Of a stretch of 64,000 nucleotides of DNA, positions 33,535 to 42,520 are shown in pieces. A model generated the notes under the pieces. That model did no database searches and was not told where the DNA came from. It saw only the letters and a list, made by a program, of their open reading frames with translations. How positions within the stretch are numbered: the first letter of the stretch is position 1; each line of letters opens with the position of its first letter. Source of the stretch: JBNKFV01 sp050290265 (GTDB lineage: Bacteria > Pseudomonadota > Gammaproteobacteria > Pseudomonadales > Cellvibrionaceae); the NCBI GenBank assembly GCA_050290265.1, contig JBNKHI010000006.1:41750-105749 (forward strand), read 5' to 3'. The position numbers and the translations under genes are program-made.

Positions 33535-35352
33535 ATGTCACCTATCGGCACCGCTGAGGAAATTCTGAATATTATTCGGAATAAGCTGCTATACCCTGTC
33601 TACCAGCCTATATTCAATCTTCACAAAGCCAACCTCTACGGTTACGAAGCGCTTATCCGAGGCCCCTTAAACAGCAGTTTACACACGCCCATTAATTTAT
33701 TTCAAACCGCTCATCAACTCGGGCATTTAAGCGAACTCGAGTACGCGTGCCGAGAAACCTCCTGTCATACTTTTGCGACATTAAAAGGCCCGGGGAAATT
33801 ATTTATTAATGTGAGCCCAATGAGCTTGGTGGAAAGTGGATACCAACAAGGAATGACCCACAAAATCCTTGAAAAAATTGGGTTAAGTCCAGATCGAATT
33901 GTCATAGAACTATCCGAACAATACCCGTTGGATGACTATGAGGTTATCCGCCAAGCCACGTTGCATTTTCGTAATATGGGTTTTGAAATTGCTATCGATG
34001 ATCTGGGTTCTGGCTACGCAGGCCTGCGTGTATGGGAAGAATTGCGCCCAGATTATGTGAAAATAGATCGGCATTTTATCGAAAACATTGACACCGACAA
34101 AGCCAAGCAGGAATTTGTAAGTTCAATTCAAAAGATCGCCTTAGGATTGTCTTGTCAGGTTGTAGCTGAGGGTATAGAAACCATTGAACAACTTGTTACT
34201 GTTCGCAAACTCGGCATCCCTTTTGGGCAGGGTTATTACTTGGGGCGCCCAGAATCTCACCTACATGTACGCGAGCCACAAGGTTTACGTAATGAACCGC
34301 CCTGCCCGAGAACCAAGGCACATTACACGGTCGCCGGCGAACTGGCAGAACAAGCCAAAACCGTTGTTCCAAGCGCAACCTTTGAAAGTGTTATTGAGTT
34401 ATTTAGGCGCAATAAAAAACTGATTTGCTTACCCGTATTAGCGGACGAATTTGTGGTCGGCAATATAACTCGCAATGACATGCTTGAACGCATGGCATCA
34501 CCCTATACTCGCGAACTGTATTTAAAGAAGAAGGCTCGCGATTTTATGAATAGCGAACCCGTAACTATCGAATACAACAGCAGCCTTGAAGAGGCAGGCA
34601 ATATTATTTCTCAACAAAATGATGAACAAATTGACAGCCACTTTATCGTCACTAACAACGGACGCTTTGTTGGTGTAGCCCGAACCCGGCATCTATTAGG
34701 TAAACTGACGGAATTACAATTGCAACACGCTCGGCATGCCAATCCGTTAACGGGGTTACCCGGTAACCTGGCCATAGACCAAACACTCGACAATTGGCTG
34801 AATCTAGGCATAGAGTTTCATGTAGCTTATTTGGATTTGAATCACTTCAAACCCTTTAATGACTACTATGGCTATAAAGCGGGAGATGAAGTCATTGGCG
34901 CACTAGCGGAAATTACAGAAAAACACATTAACCCCGAGCAGGATTTTGTCGGCCATGTGGGTGGTGATGATTTTGTTATCTTGTACCGCAGTATCAATTG
35001 GCGCCAACGCTGTGAAGATATTATTCAAGAGTTCGACCAAAGCATACCCTTTTACTATGATGAGGAAGCTCGTCGCCGGGGTGGTATCGAAGGTGTAGAT
35101 CGCCGCGGTGAGAATCGCTTTTATCCCATATTAGGATTGGCAATCGGTTTGGTTCACCCAGACCCTGCTTTTATCACCAGTTACCACGATATTGCGGCCT
35201 TGGCTGCCGATGCCAAACACTGCGCTAAACAGCATACCCAAAGCCATCTTTTTATCAGTCGTCGGCGTAAACCCCACCACCTAAGCCCAAGCGTAAGCCA
35301 CAGTCAGCCATATACAAGTAAACAAACAGTCAACGCTTACGCCCTTACATAG
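33535..35352 (+). CDS. EAL-CBS-GGDEF c-di-GMP protein, probably a phosphodiesterase
   Basis: A 605-aa cytoplasmic protein. The N-terminal EAL domain (about 15-245) is complete: YEALIRGP, INVSPMSL, IELSEQYP, IDDLGSGYAGL, VKIDRHFI, VVAEGIET and GQGYYLGRP. Two CBS repeats follow (about 275-395, PSATFESVIELFRRNKKLICLPVL and EYNSSLEEAGNIISQQ), which usually sense adenylates. The C-terminal GGDEF domain (about 405-570) has GGDDF in place of GGDEF and no RxxD inhibitory site, so it may bind GTP as a regulator rather than make c-di-GMP. The order EAL first is the reverse of the common layout. No membrane segments. It is a single gene between convergent or divergent neighbours. Confidence 0.93.
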   Translation: MSPIGTAEEILNIIRNKLLYPVYQPIFNLHKANLYGYEALIRGPLNSSLHTPINLFQTAHQLGHLSELEYACRETSCHTFATLKGPGKLFINVSPMSLVESGYQQGMTHKILEKIGLSPDRIVIELSEQYPLDDYEVIRQATLHFRNMGFEIAIDDLGSGYAGLRVWEELRPDYVKIDRHFIENIDTDKAKQEFVSSIQKIALGLSCQVVAEGIETIEQLVTVRKLGIPFGQGYYLGRPESHLHVREPQGLRNEPPCPRTKAHYTVAGELAEQAKTVVPSATFESVIELFRRNKKLICLPVLADEFVVGNITRNDMLERMASPYTRELYLKKKARDFMNSEPVTIEYNSSLEEAGNIISQQNDEQIDSHFIVTNNGRFVGVARTRHLLGKLTELQLQHARHANPLTGLPGNLAIDQTLDNWLNLGIEFHVAYLDLNHFKPFNDYYGYKAGDEVIGALAEITEKHINPEQDFVGHVGGDDFVILYRSINWRQRCEDIIQEFDQSIPFYYDEEARRRGGIEGVDRRGENRFYPILGLAIGLVHPDPAFITSYHDIAALAADAKHCAKQHTQSHLFISRRRKPHHLSPSVSHSQPYTSKQTVNAYALT

Positions 35353-35356
35353 CTGA

Positions 35357-36256
35357 TCAGCCCGGATTGACACCCCGACTGCCTGAAGCCGCCTTCAACC
35401 CCGCGCCTATTTCAGGGCTGGTGTATAGTGGCTCGACCAACAACTCCCTGATATCGGGCTGCAACCACTCCGTCAAAGCTTCTGCTACCCCACCGACAAG
35501 GCACAAACGCTTAATCCCGAAAGCCAGCATTTGCAACGCAATGGCCTCCAAGTAACGAATACTCTCACCACGCAAAGCCAATGCACTGGAATCACCCATT
35601 TTTGCTGCAGCAAAAACCAGCGGTGCCAACTGGGCAAATTCACTAGCAGGTGCTTGGTAAAAATAATCGGCTAGTGCCAACCCCTTCCCCTGAGGAATAT
35701 TAAGGAAATCATAAACCAAAGCACTCATTTTAGTCGGCGGCCCCAATCTGTCACTAGCAGCCAAAATGGCAGATACGGCCTCATACCCCAGCCAATGACC
35801 ACTACCACTGCCAGAGTGCGGAAACCCATGTCCAGCAATATCCAATCGCTGCCCCGTCACTGTCGCTTGAGCACTAACACCGGTTCCCATGATGATGACA
35901 CCGCCGTCATCTTCACCATGAGCCGCATAACAGGCAATATCTAAATCACTTAACCACTCTACGCTGGCAAAAGGGTGTTGCCATTCTTCCACCAACTTAC
36001 CAAAACGCGGTAAGTGCAAGCCGGCAATACCCGCAACAACGCATAATTGATTTAACGGGTAATCAGCCAATTCGGCTTGCAGCAAGGCTTCTTTTGCAGC
36101 GCCAACAATAGCCGATTCAACATCACAGAGCCCACGACCAGGATGAGCACTACCACCCGCACCGCAGCCAAGCACTCGACCCTGCGAGTCAAGCAATGCC
36201 GCTCGACAACGGCTGCCACCGCCATCAATGCCTAAAAATAAAGGGGTATCCAACAT
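35357..36256 (-). CDS. BadF/BadG-type sugar kinase (N-acetylglucosamine/glucosamine kinase-like)
   Basis: A 299-aa ASKHA-fold kinase. The phosphate-1 loop is LGIDGGGSRCRAAL, phosphate-2 is GGVIIMGTGVSAQAT and the GHGFPHSGSGSGHWLGYEAV segment is characteristic of GspK-like glucosamine/GlcNAc kinases. The adenosine motif LCLVGGVAEAL is near the end. It is most likely a cytoplasmic kinase for amino sugars, perhaps from chitin or peptidoglycan turnover. No other sugar genes are adjacent. It is convergent with the EAL-CBS-GGDEF gene only five bases away. Confidence 0.85.
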   Translation of the reverse strand: MLDTPLFLGIDGGGSRCRAALLDSQGRVLGCGAGGSAHPGRGLCDVESAIVGAAKEALLQAELADYPLNQLCVVAGIAGLHLPRFGKLVEEWQHPFASVEWLSDLDIACYAAHGEDDGGVIIMGTGVSAQATVTGQRLDIAGHGFPHSGSGSGHWLGYEAVSAILAASDRLGPPTKMSALVYDFLNIPQGKGLALADYFYQAPASEFAQLAPLVFAAAKMGDSSALALRGESIRYLEAIALQMLAFGIKRLCLVGGVAEALTEWLQPDIRELLVEPLYTSPEIGAGLKAASGSRGVNPG

Positions 36257-36599
36257 AACTGTCTGTACTTACTCACGATAAAAGCGAACCATAGCATGAG
36301 CATAAAGCAAGCAGAACCCTCCAGGGGATACGAAAAGAGATGCCATTGAATAAAGACCAAATTACCTGAACCGGTGTAAAAGCAGGTTTTATGCAATCGT
36401 AATAAAATTGGCTATAAAGCCAGATAGACGCGGTGATAATTGTTCTACATATATTGTACTATTAGACCTCGATTGCTGAGCTCCCTGAAAGGGTTTATTA
36501 ACGCTCCAAAAGAATTTTATTGCCTACAAAGTAACGATTTATTAGTGCTTTTTAGGTACCAGAAAGCCAAAAAACACAGTAATTTATAAGGTTATCAAC
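36257..36599. other. Intergenic region upstream of RAM gene
   Basis: About 340 bases of AT-rich DNA with no coding frame or clear promoter that I can support. A short TGGCT/AGCCA stem lies near 36410. The region must hold the divergent promoters of the kinase and the RAM protein. Confidence 0.5.
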
Positions 36600-36869
36600 A
36601 TGGTCACATCTATCGTACTGCTAAATGTGAAGAAACATAAAGTAAATGAAGTGGCTGAAAAATTAGCCAGTATGGAAAGCATTTCTGAAGTTTTTTCTGT
36701 AACGGGAAATTATGACCTGGTTGCAATCGTGCGTGTTAAAACAAACGATGAGCTATCAGACTTGGTCACAAACCAGTTAATTAAGCTCAAAGGTATTAAA
36801 AAGACAGACACCATGCTCGCTTTTAAAGCCTATTCGAAACATGACTTAGAGGCTATGTTTTCTCTGTAG
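36600..36869 (+). CDS. Stand-alone Lrp/AsnC RAM-domain protein
   Basis: An 89-aa protein consisting only of the ligand-binding RAM domain of Lrp/AsnC regulators, without the DNA-binding helix-turn-helix. The alpha/beta sandwich is plain: SIVLLNVKKHKVNEVAEKL, then EVFSVTGNYDLVAIVRV and IKKTDTMLAFKAYSK. Stand-alone RAM proteins bind amino acids and form octamers, and some modulate full-length Lrp proteins. Start at 36600 follows AAGG in ATAAGGTTATCAAC. It is monocistronic and followed by an unusual pair of interleaved inverted repeats. Ligand and partner unknown. Confidence 0.9.
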   Translation: MVTSIVLLNVKKHKVNEVAEKLASMESISEVFSVTGNYDLVAIVRVKTNDELSDLVTNQLIKLKGIKKTDTMLAFKAYSKHDLEAMFSL

Positions 36870-36881
36870 GGCTATAGTAAT

Positions 36882-36959
36882 CTCAGATCTAAACAAACAC
36901 CGAGAAATTAAACACTCTGCCACCTGTTCAGATCTGAGCCCCCCCCTTTTAGTGGCAGA
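36882..36959 (+). repeat. Two interleaved inverted repeats after the RAM gene
   Basis: CTCAGATCT (36882-36890) pairs with AGATCTGAG (36930-36938); TCTGCCAC (36916-36923) pairs with GTGGCAGA (36952-36959). All four arms are exact and their order is 1-2-1'-2', so they can form a pseudoknot or two alternative hairpins. A C8T4 tract lies between the last two arms. Confidence 0.55.
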
Positions 36960-37038
36960 AATTTGTTGTAGTGTATTTCACTATTGGACATGGCCCGCTC
37001 GCCTAACCAGCCTCTACCGGCATCCACCATCGGTAAAG

Positions 37039-37086
37039 GTCCGCACAACTACAGGTCCGCACAATTACAGGTTCACACAACTACAG
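37039..37086. repeat. 16-bp tandem repeat, three copies
   Basis: GTCCGCACAACTACAG, GTCCGCACAATTACAG and GTTCACACAACTACAG follow each other without gaps. The unit is not a multiple of three and no gene is supported here, so this is a noncoding minisatellite. Confidence 0.8.
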
Positions 37087-37362
37087 ACCCACCTCACCAC
37101 CATTGAAGTGACTGTCATCAAACAGGCCAGTTACCACCCCAACATGGCCCTGCCAATCCTCAGTAGCGTCCATGGCGATGCTGTAATAACTAACGTTCGG
37201 TAATCGTTCCGCCACCTATTTGAATACATTCGATTTCACAGAGTTCGGCAACCTGGGTAAACCTAAACAGTAGGCATGTTACAGAAAATGGTATGACTAT
37301 TACCAAATGTGAACCAAACAGCATCGGTTTCTGTACCGCCAACCCCATTTTTTGTCGTAAAA

Positions 37363-37391
37363 CTGTCCTTGATCTGTCACATAAATGACAC
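37363..37391 (+). promoter_or_regulatory. Pho box upstream of the OlsF-type gene
   Basis: CTGTCCT (37363-37369), TGAT, CTGTCAC (37374-37380), ATAA, ATGACAC (37385-37391). The first two heptamers match the PhoB consensus CTGTCAY in 6 and 7 of 7 positions with the required 4-base spacer; the third matches in 5. It stands about 50 bases before the ATG. Phosphate-starvation control by PhoB is the direct prediction, and it suits an aminolipid synthase. Confidence 0.8.
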
Positions 37392-37443
37392 GCTAGCCGG
37401 TTAGGTTAGCGGTGAATCACCTTAACGTAGGGTTACACGATTT

Positions 37444-39153
37444 ATGATCAATATTGAATCTGCCTTGGAATCCAAATTTCCCGGTTTAACACAGCGCCCC
37501 ATTGTTGGCCGCTCAATCGTTAACTTCCTACGATTCTTGTGTCACGAATCCGAATTTAAACAGTTTGAGCAAAATCATCCTCACCTGGAGGGTTTTGATT
37601 TTGTTGAGCAGGTATTGGAGAACTTTGATTTTTCTTATCGCGTAATGGATCGTGAGCGTGAACACATTCCGACTAGCGGCAAAGTTATTCTGGTGGCCAA
37701 CCACCCTATTGGCAGTCTTGATGGTTTAGCCTTATTGAAGCTGGTTTCGGAAGTGCGCCGCGATGTTAAAGTATTGGCCACAGAAGTCCTGTACAGTATC
37801 GAACCACTGCGATCTTTACTTTTGCCCGTCGATAATTTTAATAACCGGACTCAACGCGATAACCTGCGCGCCATTCGTTCACATTTGGATAACGAGGGAG
37901 CCTTAATCATATTCCCTGCCGGTGAAGTATCCCGTTTTGGGCCACAAGGTGTACGCGACGGAAAATGGAATAGCGGGTTTATTCGTTTTGCGCAACAAAC
38001 TGACGCACCTATTTTGCCGCTATTTGTTGATGGTCGAAACTCTATTTTCTTCTATGCCCTTTCCATGCTCGCGAAGCCAGTCTCAACACTCTGGCTTGTC
38101 CGTGAGATGTTTAAACAGGCAAATAAGCACGTTGATATTAGCGTAGGTAATTTAATTTACAAAGAGCAAATTGAATGTTTAGACGTTCATCCAAAAACTC
38201 GCGCCAAGCTCATCAAAAAACACGTTTACAAGCTGGCAAAAGGTAAAGCGGTTTTAGGTTTTAAGCCAGAATATGAAGCCGTCGCCCACCCAGAAAATAA
38301 GCAAGCACTTAAGCGTGAAATAAAGATCTGCGAGCTGCTCGGTGAAACCGCTGACGGTCTAAAGATATATTTGTACCATTACCAAACTAACTCAGTGGTT
38401 ATGCGCGAAGTAGGTCGTTTACGCGAAATGACCTTCAGGAAAATTCAAGAAGGCACCGGCAAAAGACGGGACTTTGACCGTTACGACTCGACTTATGACC
38501 ATATTCTATTATGGGACGACGAAAGCTGGGAAATCGCTGGAGCCTATCGCATGCGCCCCACCCAAGGGCTTAGCTATGATGATCCGGCGGCACCTCTTTA
38601 CACCCAAACATTATTTAATCTTCAACCTGGCTTTCAAGCCTTTTTAGATGAAGGTTTAGAGTTGGGCCGAAGCTTCGTACAACCAGCGTATCAAGGCAAA
38701 CGTAGTCTAGATTATCTATGGTACGGCATTGGTGCTTATTTGAAAAAACACCCCTCTATTCGTTATTTATTTGGCCCAGTGAGTATTAGCCAAAGTTTAC
38801 CGGAAGAAGCCAAAAGTCTACTCGTTCAGTTTTATGCCAGTTGGTTTGGTTCATCACAGTGTATGGCTGTGGCCAAAACACCCTATTTTGTGAATACTCA
38901 ATACAGTGAATTAAACCTAGCTAATGAAGACGAATACAAAGATGCTTTTCGGCTGCTAAAAGATACGATGAAAAAATATGGTGGAACGATACCCCCACTT
39001 TACAAACAATACACAGAACTTTGTGAGGTGGGCGGAGTTCAATTCTCTGCGTTTAATATTGACCCCGATTTTGCAAACTGTGTTGATGGCCTGATTGTGG
39101 TAGACCTGCATAAAGTTAAAGCTAAAAAACGGGCTCGCTATTTAGGTAACTAA
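37444..39153 (+). CDS. olsF: Bifunctional aminolipid (ornithine lipid) synthase, OlsF-like
   Basis: A 569-aa fusion of two acyltransferases. The N-terminal half (about 60-260) is a PlsC/LPLAT domain: catalytic VANHPIGSLDG (HxxxxD), LLPVDNFNNRT and IFPAGEVSRFG (substrate motif). The C-terminal half (about 300-560) is a GNAT-like OlsB/hemolysin-type N-acyltransferase: VGRLREMTFRKIQEGTGKRRD, DRYDSTYDHILLWDD, IAGAYRMRPTQ, ELGRSFVQPAYQGKRSLDYLW. In OlsF the C-terminal domain first acylates the amino acid and the N-terminal domain adds the second fatty acid. The product here is probably ornithine lipid or a close relative, made at the inner face of the membrane as a phosphorus-free substitute for phospholipid. 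A Pho box upstream agrees. Confidence 0.88.
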   Translation: MINIESALESKFPGLTQRPIVGRSIVNFLRFLCHESEFKQFEQNHPHLEGFDFVEQVLENFDFSYRVMDREREHIPTSGKVILVANHPIGSLDGLALLKLVSEVRRDVKVLATEVLYSIEPLRSLLLPVDNFNNRTQRDNLRAIRSHLDNEGALIIFPAGEVSRFGPQGVRDGKWNSGFIRFAQQTDAPILPLFVDGRNSIFFYALSMLAKPVSTLWLVREMFKQANKHVDISVGNLIYKEQIECLDVHPKTRAKLIKKHVYKLAKGKAVLGFKPEYEAVAHPENKQALKREIKICELLGETADGLKIYLYHYQTNSVVMREVGRLREMTFRKIQEGTGKRRDFDRYDSTYDHILLWDDESWEIAGAYRMRPTQGLSYDDPAAPLYTQTLFNLQPGFQAFLDEGLELGRSFVQPAYQGKRSLDYLWYGIGAYLKKHPSIRYLFGPVSISQSLPEEAKSLLVQFYASWFGSSQCMAVAKTPYFVNTQYSELNLANEDEYKDAFRLLKDTMKKYGGTIPPLYKQYTELCEVGGVQFSAFNIDPDFANCVDGLIVVDLHKVKAKKRARYLGN

Positions 39154-39264
39154 ACAGTAAGTCTATGTGGCTGAACGTCATGCAGTAGCTTATCGTCGTT
39201 CGGCCCTCGACTTGTCTTGTGCAATGTATGTGTATCACCTATACCTGAAAAAGGATAGCGCCCA

Positions 39265-40278
39265 ATGTTATTAGCGCCTGAACTGATTCAGCTACAAGCA
39301 CTGGCTGAACAGGCTGCCCATCCACTGCATCATCAAGTACTTACCGAACTCACTTTTAATCACCACACTTTTCCCCTGCACCATTTTTGGTTCGGCTCCA
39401 GCAAGCCCGATGCGCCAGTAATATTTTATATTGGCGGCGTTCATGGCGTGGAGCGAATTGGTGCGCAAGTCGTCATAGGTTTTCTGGAAACACTCAAGCA
39501 ACGCTTGCGTTGGGACAGTAGCTTTATTCAACTATTAAAACAAATACGTATTCACTGCCTGCCGATAATAAACCCCGTCGGTTTAAACCTGGGCTTACGC
39601 AGTAATGGTAACGGCGTAGACCTTATGCGAAACGCACCTGTTAATGCAAAAAGCAAAACACTCTTTTTGATTGGTGGCCAACGTATCAGCCGTCGTATTC
39701 CCTGGTATCGCGGGAACGCGCTAACGATGGAGGCCGAGTCACTGGCCGTTAACCAGCTGGTATTACAGGAAGCACAAACCGCCCCTCTAACTCTGATTTT
39801 AGATGTCCATAGCGGCTATGGCTTTAGAGACCGTCTGTGGTTTCCATTGGCTGCCAGTCAAGAAGCCATTGAGCACCTACCAGAATATGTCGCGCAAAAA
39901 GAGCTGCTAACTCATACCTATCCCCACTTGGATTATATTTTTGAACCTCAGTCTCGACGTTACTGCACACATGGCGACCTCTGGGATCACGTCTATTTAG
40001 AAGCCCTAAGCCGGAACCAATTAGTGATGCCGCTGACATTGGAAATGGGATCATGGCGCTGGGTAAAGAAAAACCCTTTTCAAGCTATGAACAGATCTGG
40101 TTTTTTTAACCCAGTAAAGCCCCATCGAATCCGCCGTGAAATGCGCAGACACCTGGTATTAATGGATTGCCTGTTACGAGCAACGCAAAGCTATGATCAA
40201 TGGCTACCATTGCCTTCACAGCGAGAACAAATGCGCCAACGTGGTTTACAGGAATGGTTTTCTCATGAACGACGCTAA
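39265..40278 (+). CDS. M14-type zinc carboxypeptidase family protein (DUF2817-like)
   Basis: A 337-aa probable metallohydrolase. Zinc ligands are apparent: HxxE in FYIGGVHGVERIG (about residue 55), the third histidine in ILDVHSGYGFRD, and a general-base Glu in PLTLEMGSWRWVKK. INPVGLNLGLRSNGNGVDLMRN corresponds to the substrate-binding Asn/Arg segment of M14 enzymes. There is no signal peptide, so it acts in the cytoplasm. The next gene starts inside its last codons, so it is translationally coupled to an alpha/beta hydrolase. The substrate may be an N-acyl amino acid or peptide; I cannot specify. Confidence 0.8.
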   Translation: MLLAPELIQLQALAEQAAHPLHHQVLTELTFNHHTFPLHHFWFGSSKPDAPVIFYIGGVHGVERIGAQVVIGFLETLKQRLRWDSSFIQLLKQIRIHCLPIINPVGLNLGLRSNGNGVDLMRNAPVNAKSKTLFLIGGQRISRRIPWYRGNALTMEAESLAVNQLVLQEAQTAPLTLILDVHSGYGFRDRLWFPLAASQEAIEHLPEYVAQKELLTHTYPHLDYIFEPQSRRYCTHGDLWDHVYLEALSRNQLVMPLTLEMGSWRWVKKNPFQAMNRSGFFNPVKPHRIRREMRRHLVLMDCLLRATQSYDQWLPLPSQREQMRQRGLQEWFSHERR

Positions 40279-41095
40279 ACCAGAAAATAACATCAAGGCC
40301 CGTAATACAAGTAACGAATTAGACGTGACTGACTGGGTACTTCTACGCGGTCTATGCCGAGGCAGCTTTTACTGGCATCAATTCCCAAAGCACTTAAAGT
40401 CAGCATTCCCCCGCACTAAACTTTACGCACCTGATTTAGCCGGCAACGGCGAAAGGTATAGAGAAACCAGCCCTAAATCGATAAAAGGCATGGTAGACAA
40501 CTACCGCGCAGCCCTTCCCCGTGCCATTAGCAATAGCAATATCAAAACTAAACACAACATTATCGCGTTGTCTTTAGGCGGCATGGTAGGTTTACAGTGG
40601 CTGAAAGAGTACCCGGAAGAAGTCAATAAATTGATTGTTATCAACACCAGTGTGCGCCAGCTAACAGCGTTTTATGAGCGCATCCAACTCAGTGCTTTAA
40701 AACAATTGTTTCTTGCTCACAAGACTGACCTTAAACATTTTGAAGCATCCGTGTTGCAGTTAACCAGCAATATGCAACATAGCAATACAGATTTAATGAC
40801 AGAGTGGTATAGCTACACGAAACAACACCCGGTTAGCTCTAGTAATAGTTTGCGACAACTGTGGGCAGCAGCCCGCTTCACATTACCGCTTTTTTCCGAA
40901 CATGAACGGCAACGAATTATCGTAGTACAAAGCTTGGGGGACTGCTTAGTAGCCCCCTCTTGCAGCCAGCGACTGGCACAAGAGTTACAAGCCGAGCACT
41001 GGGTCCATCCAGACGCTGGGCACGATTTAACACTGGACGGTGGCGAGTGGCTAATTAATAAATTGAAACACGCACAGTTGGAGAACAGATATTGA
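40265..41095 (+). CDS. Alpha/beta hydrolase
   Basis: A 276-aa serine hydrolase. I start it at the ATG at 40265, which overlaps the stop of the peptidase gene by 14 bases and has AGGAATGG upstream; a frame from 40193 would overlap far more. Motifs: oxyanion GLCRGSFYWHQFP, nucleophile elbow ALSLGGMVG (Ser in AxSxG rather than the usual GxSxG), Asp in VQSLGDCLVAP and His in DAGHDLTLDGG. It is probably an esterase, amidase or thioesterase working with the M14-type enzyme. Substrate unknown. Confidence 0.82.
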   Translation: MNDAKPENNIKARNTSNELDVTDWVLLRGLCRGSFYWHQFPKHLKSAFPRTKLYAPDLAGNGERYRETSPKSIKGMVDNYRAALPRAISNSNIKTKHNIIALSLGGMVGLQWLKEYPEEVNKLIVINTSVRQLTAFYERIQLSALKQLFLAHKTDLKHFEASVLQLTSNMQHSNTDLMTEWYSYTKQHPVSSSNSLRQLWAAARFTLPLFSEHERQRIIVVQSLGDCLVAPSCSQRLAQELQAEHWVHPDAGHDLTLDGGEWLINKLKHAQLENRY

Positions 41096-41270
41096 AACCA
41101 AGCTAGCCTGCCTATTACGCTGCTTTTCGGAAGCCTCCAGAGTGACCTTTAACAATAAAGATTGAGTGGGTCTAACGGCTAAGGATATGGTCGAAACAAA
41201 AACTGTAGGTTATGCTTACAAATTACGTTTAGTAAACATCAACAATAATAAAATAACACGGGATGGCCAC

Positions 41271-42167
41271 ATGAATAATGAGCTTTTGCAGTCTATCTTT
41301 GAACAACTCCGCGAGGCTGGCGTTTTTGCCAACGATTTGCCACTTGAGAAAAAGCGCGAAGTAATGGAGGCCAGTATTGGTGCATCCAGTATTGCTGAAG
41401 ACTCCGCATTTGAGGCTGCCGAACTGGGTGGAGTTAGTGGTTTATGGTGCCGGCCAGCATCACACAATCCAGGTCGCGTCCTGCTCTACAACCACGGTGG
41501 GGGCTACAGTTTAGGTAGTTCTAAAGCTTATCGCGGGCTTGTCAGTCAAATTGCTGCGAGAACCGGAGCCTCCGTATTTTGCGCTGATTATCGCTTGGCA
41601 CCAGAAAACCGGTTTCCTGCGGCGGTCGACGATATGCTATCTGTTTATCGTGCCTTACTGGAAGACGGGGTAGCAGCTGAGACTATAGCCTTTGTTGGTG
41701 ACAGCGCCGGAGGTGGATTAACACTCTCGTTATTACTTGCACTCAAACAAGAGAACTTGCCACTACCGATCGCCGCAGTGGTGTACTCACCCTATGCCGA
41801 CCTCACCCAGTCCGGCGCCAGTTGGGAAATTAAGAAAGATAGCGACCCCCTACTGGGTGTCACCTCAGACAAGCACGCCATGGCCAATACTTACCTTCAG
41901 GGACAGGACCCGCGTAACCCGCTAGCCTCGCCACTATTCGGAGACTTAAGTAACCTGCCCCCAATCTTAATTCAGGTCGGCAGCAACGAATGTTTGCTGG
42001 ATGACTCGACTCAACTGGCCGCAAAGCTGGCGACGGCAAATGGGAATGTGACCTTGGAGGTTTACAGCGACATGTTCCATGTTTTCCAGGGCCTGTACGA
42101 TGCTTTAAAGGAAGCAGGTGAAGCTCTGGACAGCACAGCTACATTTCTAGGTCGCTACTGGAAATAA
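41271..42167 (+). CDS. HSL-type (family IV) esterase/lipase
   Basis: An alpha/beta hydrolase of the hormone-sensitive-lipase group, 298 aa from the ATG at 41271. Hallmarks are the oxyanion motif LLYNHGGGYSLGS, the nucleophile elbow GDSAGGGL, Asp in SNECLLDDS and His in SDMFHVFQGL. Upstream in-frame codons reach back to GTG 41166, but the conserved part starts with MNNELLQSIFEQLREAG. These enzymes hydrolyse short-chain esters in the cytoplasm. It is separated from the preceding hydrolase by about 175 bases and may have its own promoter. Confidence 0.9.
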   Translation: MNNELLQSIFEQLREAGVFANDLPLEKKREVMEASIGASSIAEDSAFEAAELGGVSGLWCRPASHNPGRVLLYNHGGGYSLGSSKAYRGLVSQIAARTGASVFCADYRLAPENRFPAAVDDMLSVYRALLEDGVAAETIAFVGDSAGGGLTLSLLLALKQENLPLPIAAVVYSPYADLTQSGASWEIKKDSDPLLGVTSDKHAMANTYLQGQDPRNPLASPLFGDLSNLPPILIQVGSNECLLDDSTQLAAKLATANGNVTLEVYSDMFHVFQGLYDALKEAGEALDSTATFLGRYWK

Positions 42168-42520
42168 GCCCTAGAAGGTTTAATGCGTTGGCTAGCAGGT
42201 TTTGATATAGACAAGCCAACGCTCCCCTTATTTAACCCTGATAGCCGCTACGTTCATGACACTAAAGGCCTCGGTTTAGTACTGTTACCCGTACTTCGAT
42301 AACCCCGTAAACCGCGTAATGGACAGTCTGGAACTGCCCAGTACTGCTAACCTCACATAGCGGCAGACCCATTAAAATAAGGTTTGTTGATACGCAATAC
42401 CCAGGATCACCTTCTTTCACAACCTGTTTAATTGAGCGCATTAGCTATATTAGAGCTATCCAAAAGCTGACGAATTAAGCAAATTAGCGTATAAAGCACG
42501 ACTTTTTCAGGAGAAATACC
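42168..42520. other. Intergenic region upstream of purE
   Basis: About 350 bases without a gene. A perfect 9-bp inverted repeat GCGTTGGCT (42185-42193) and AGCCAACGC (42214-42222) with a 20-base loop lies just after the esterase and may help terminate its transcript, although no T-run follows. No PurR-type operator or purine riboswitch is recognisable before purE; its ribosome site is AGGAG in TTCAGGAGAAATACC. Confidence 0.6.

Noticed and set aside
36952..37203. 83-codon frame over the 16-bp tandem repeat
   Set aside because: Repetitive composition, no start signal and a repeat unit not divisible by three.
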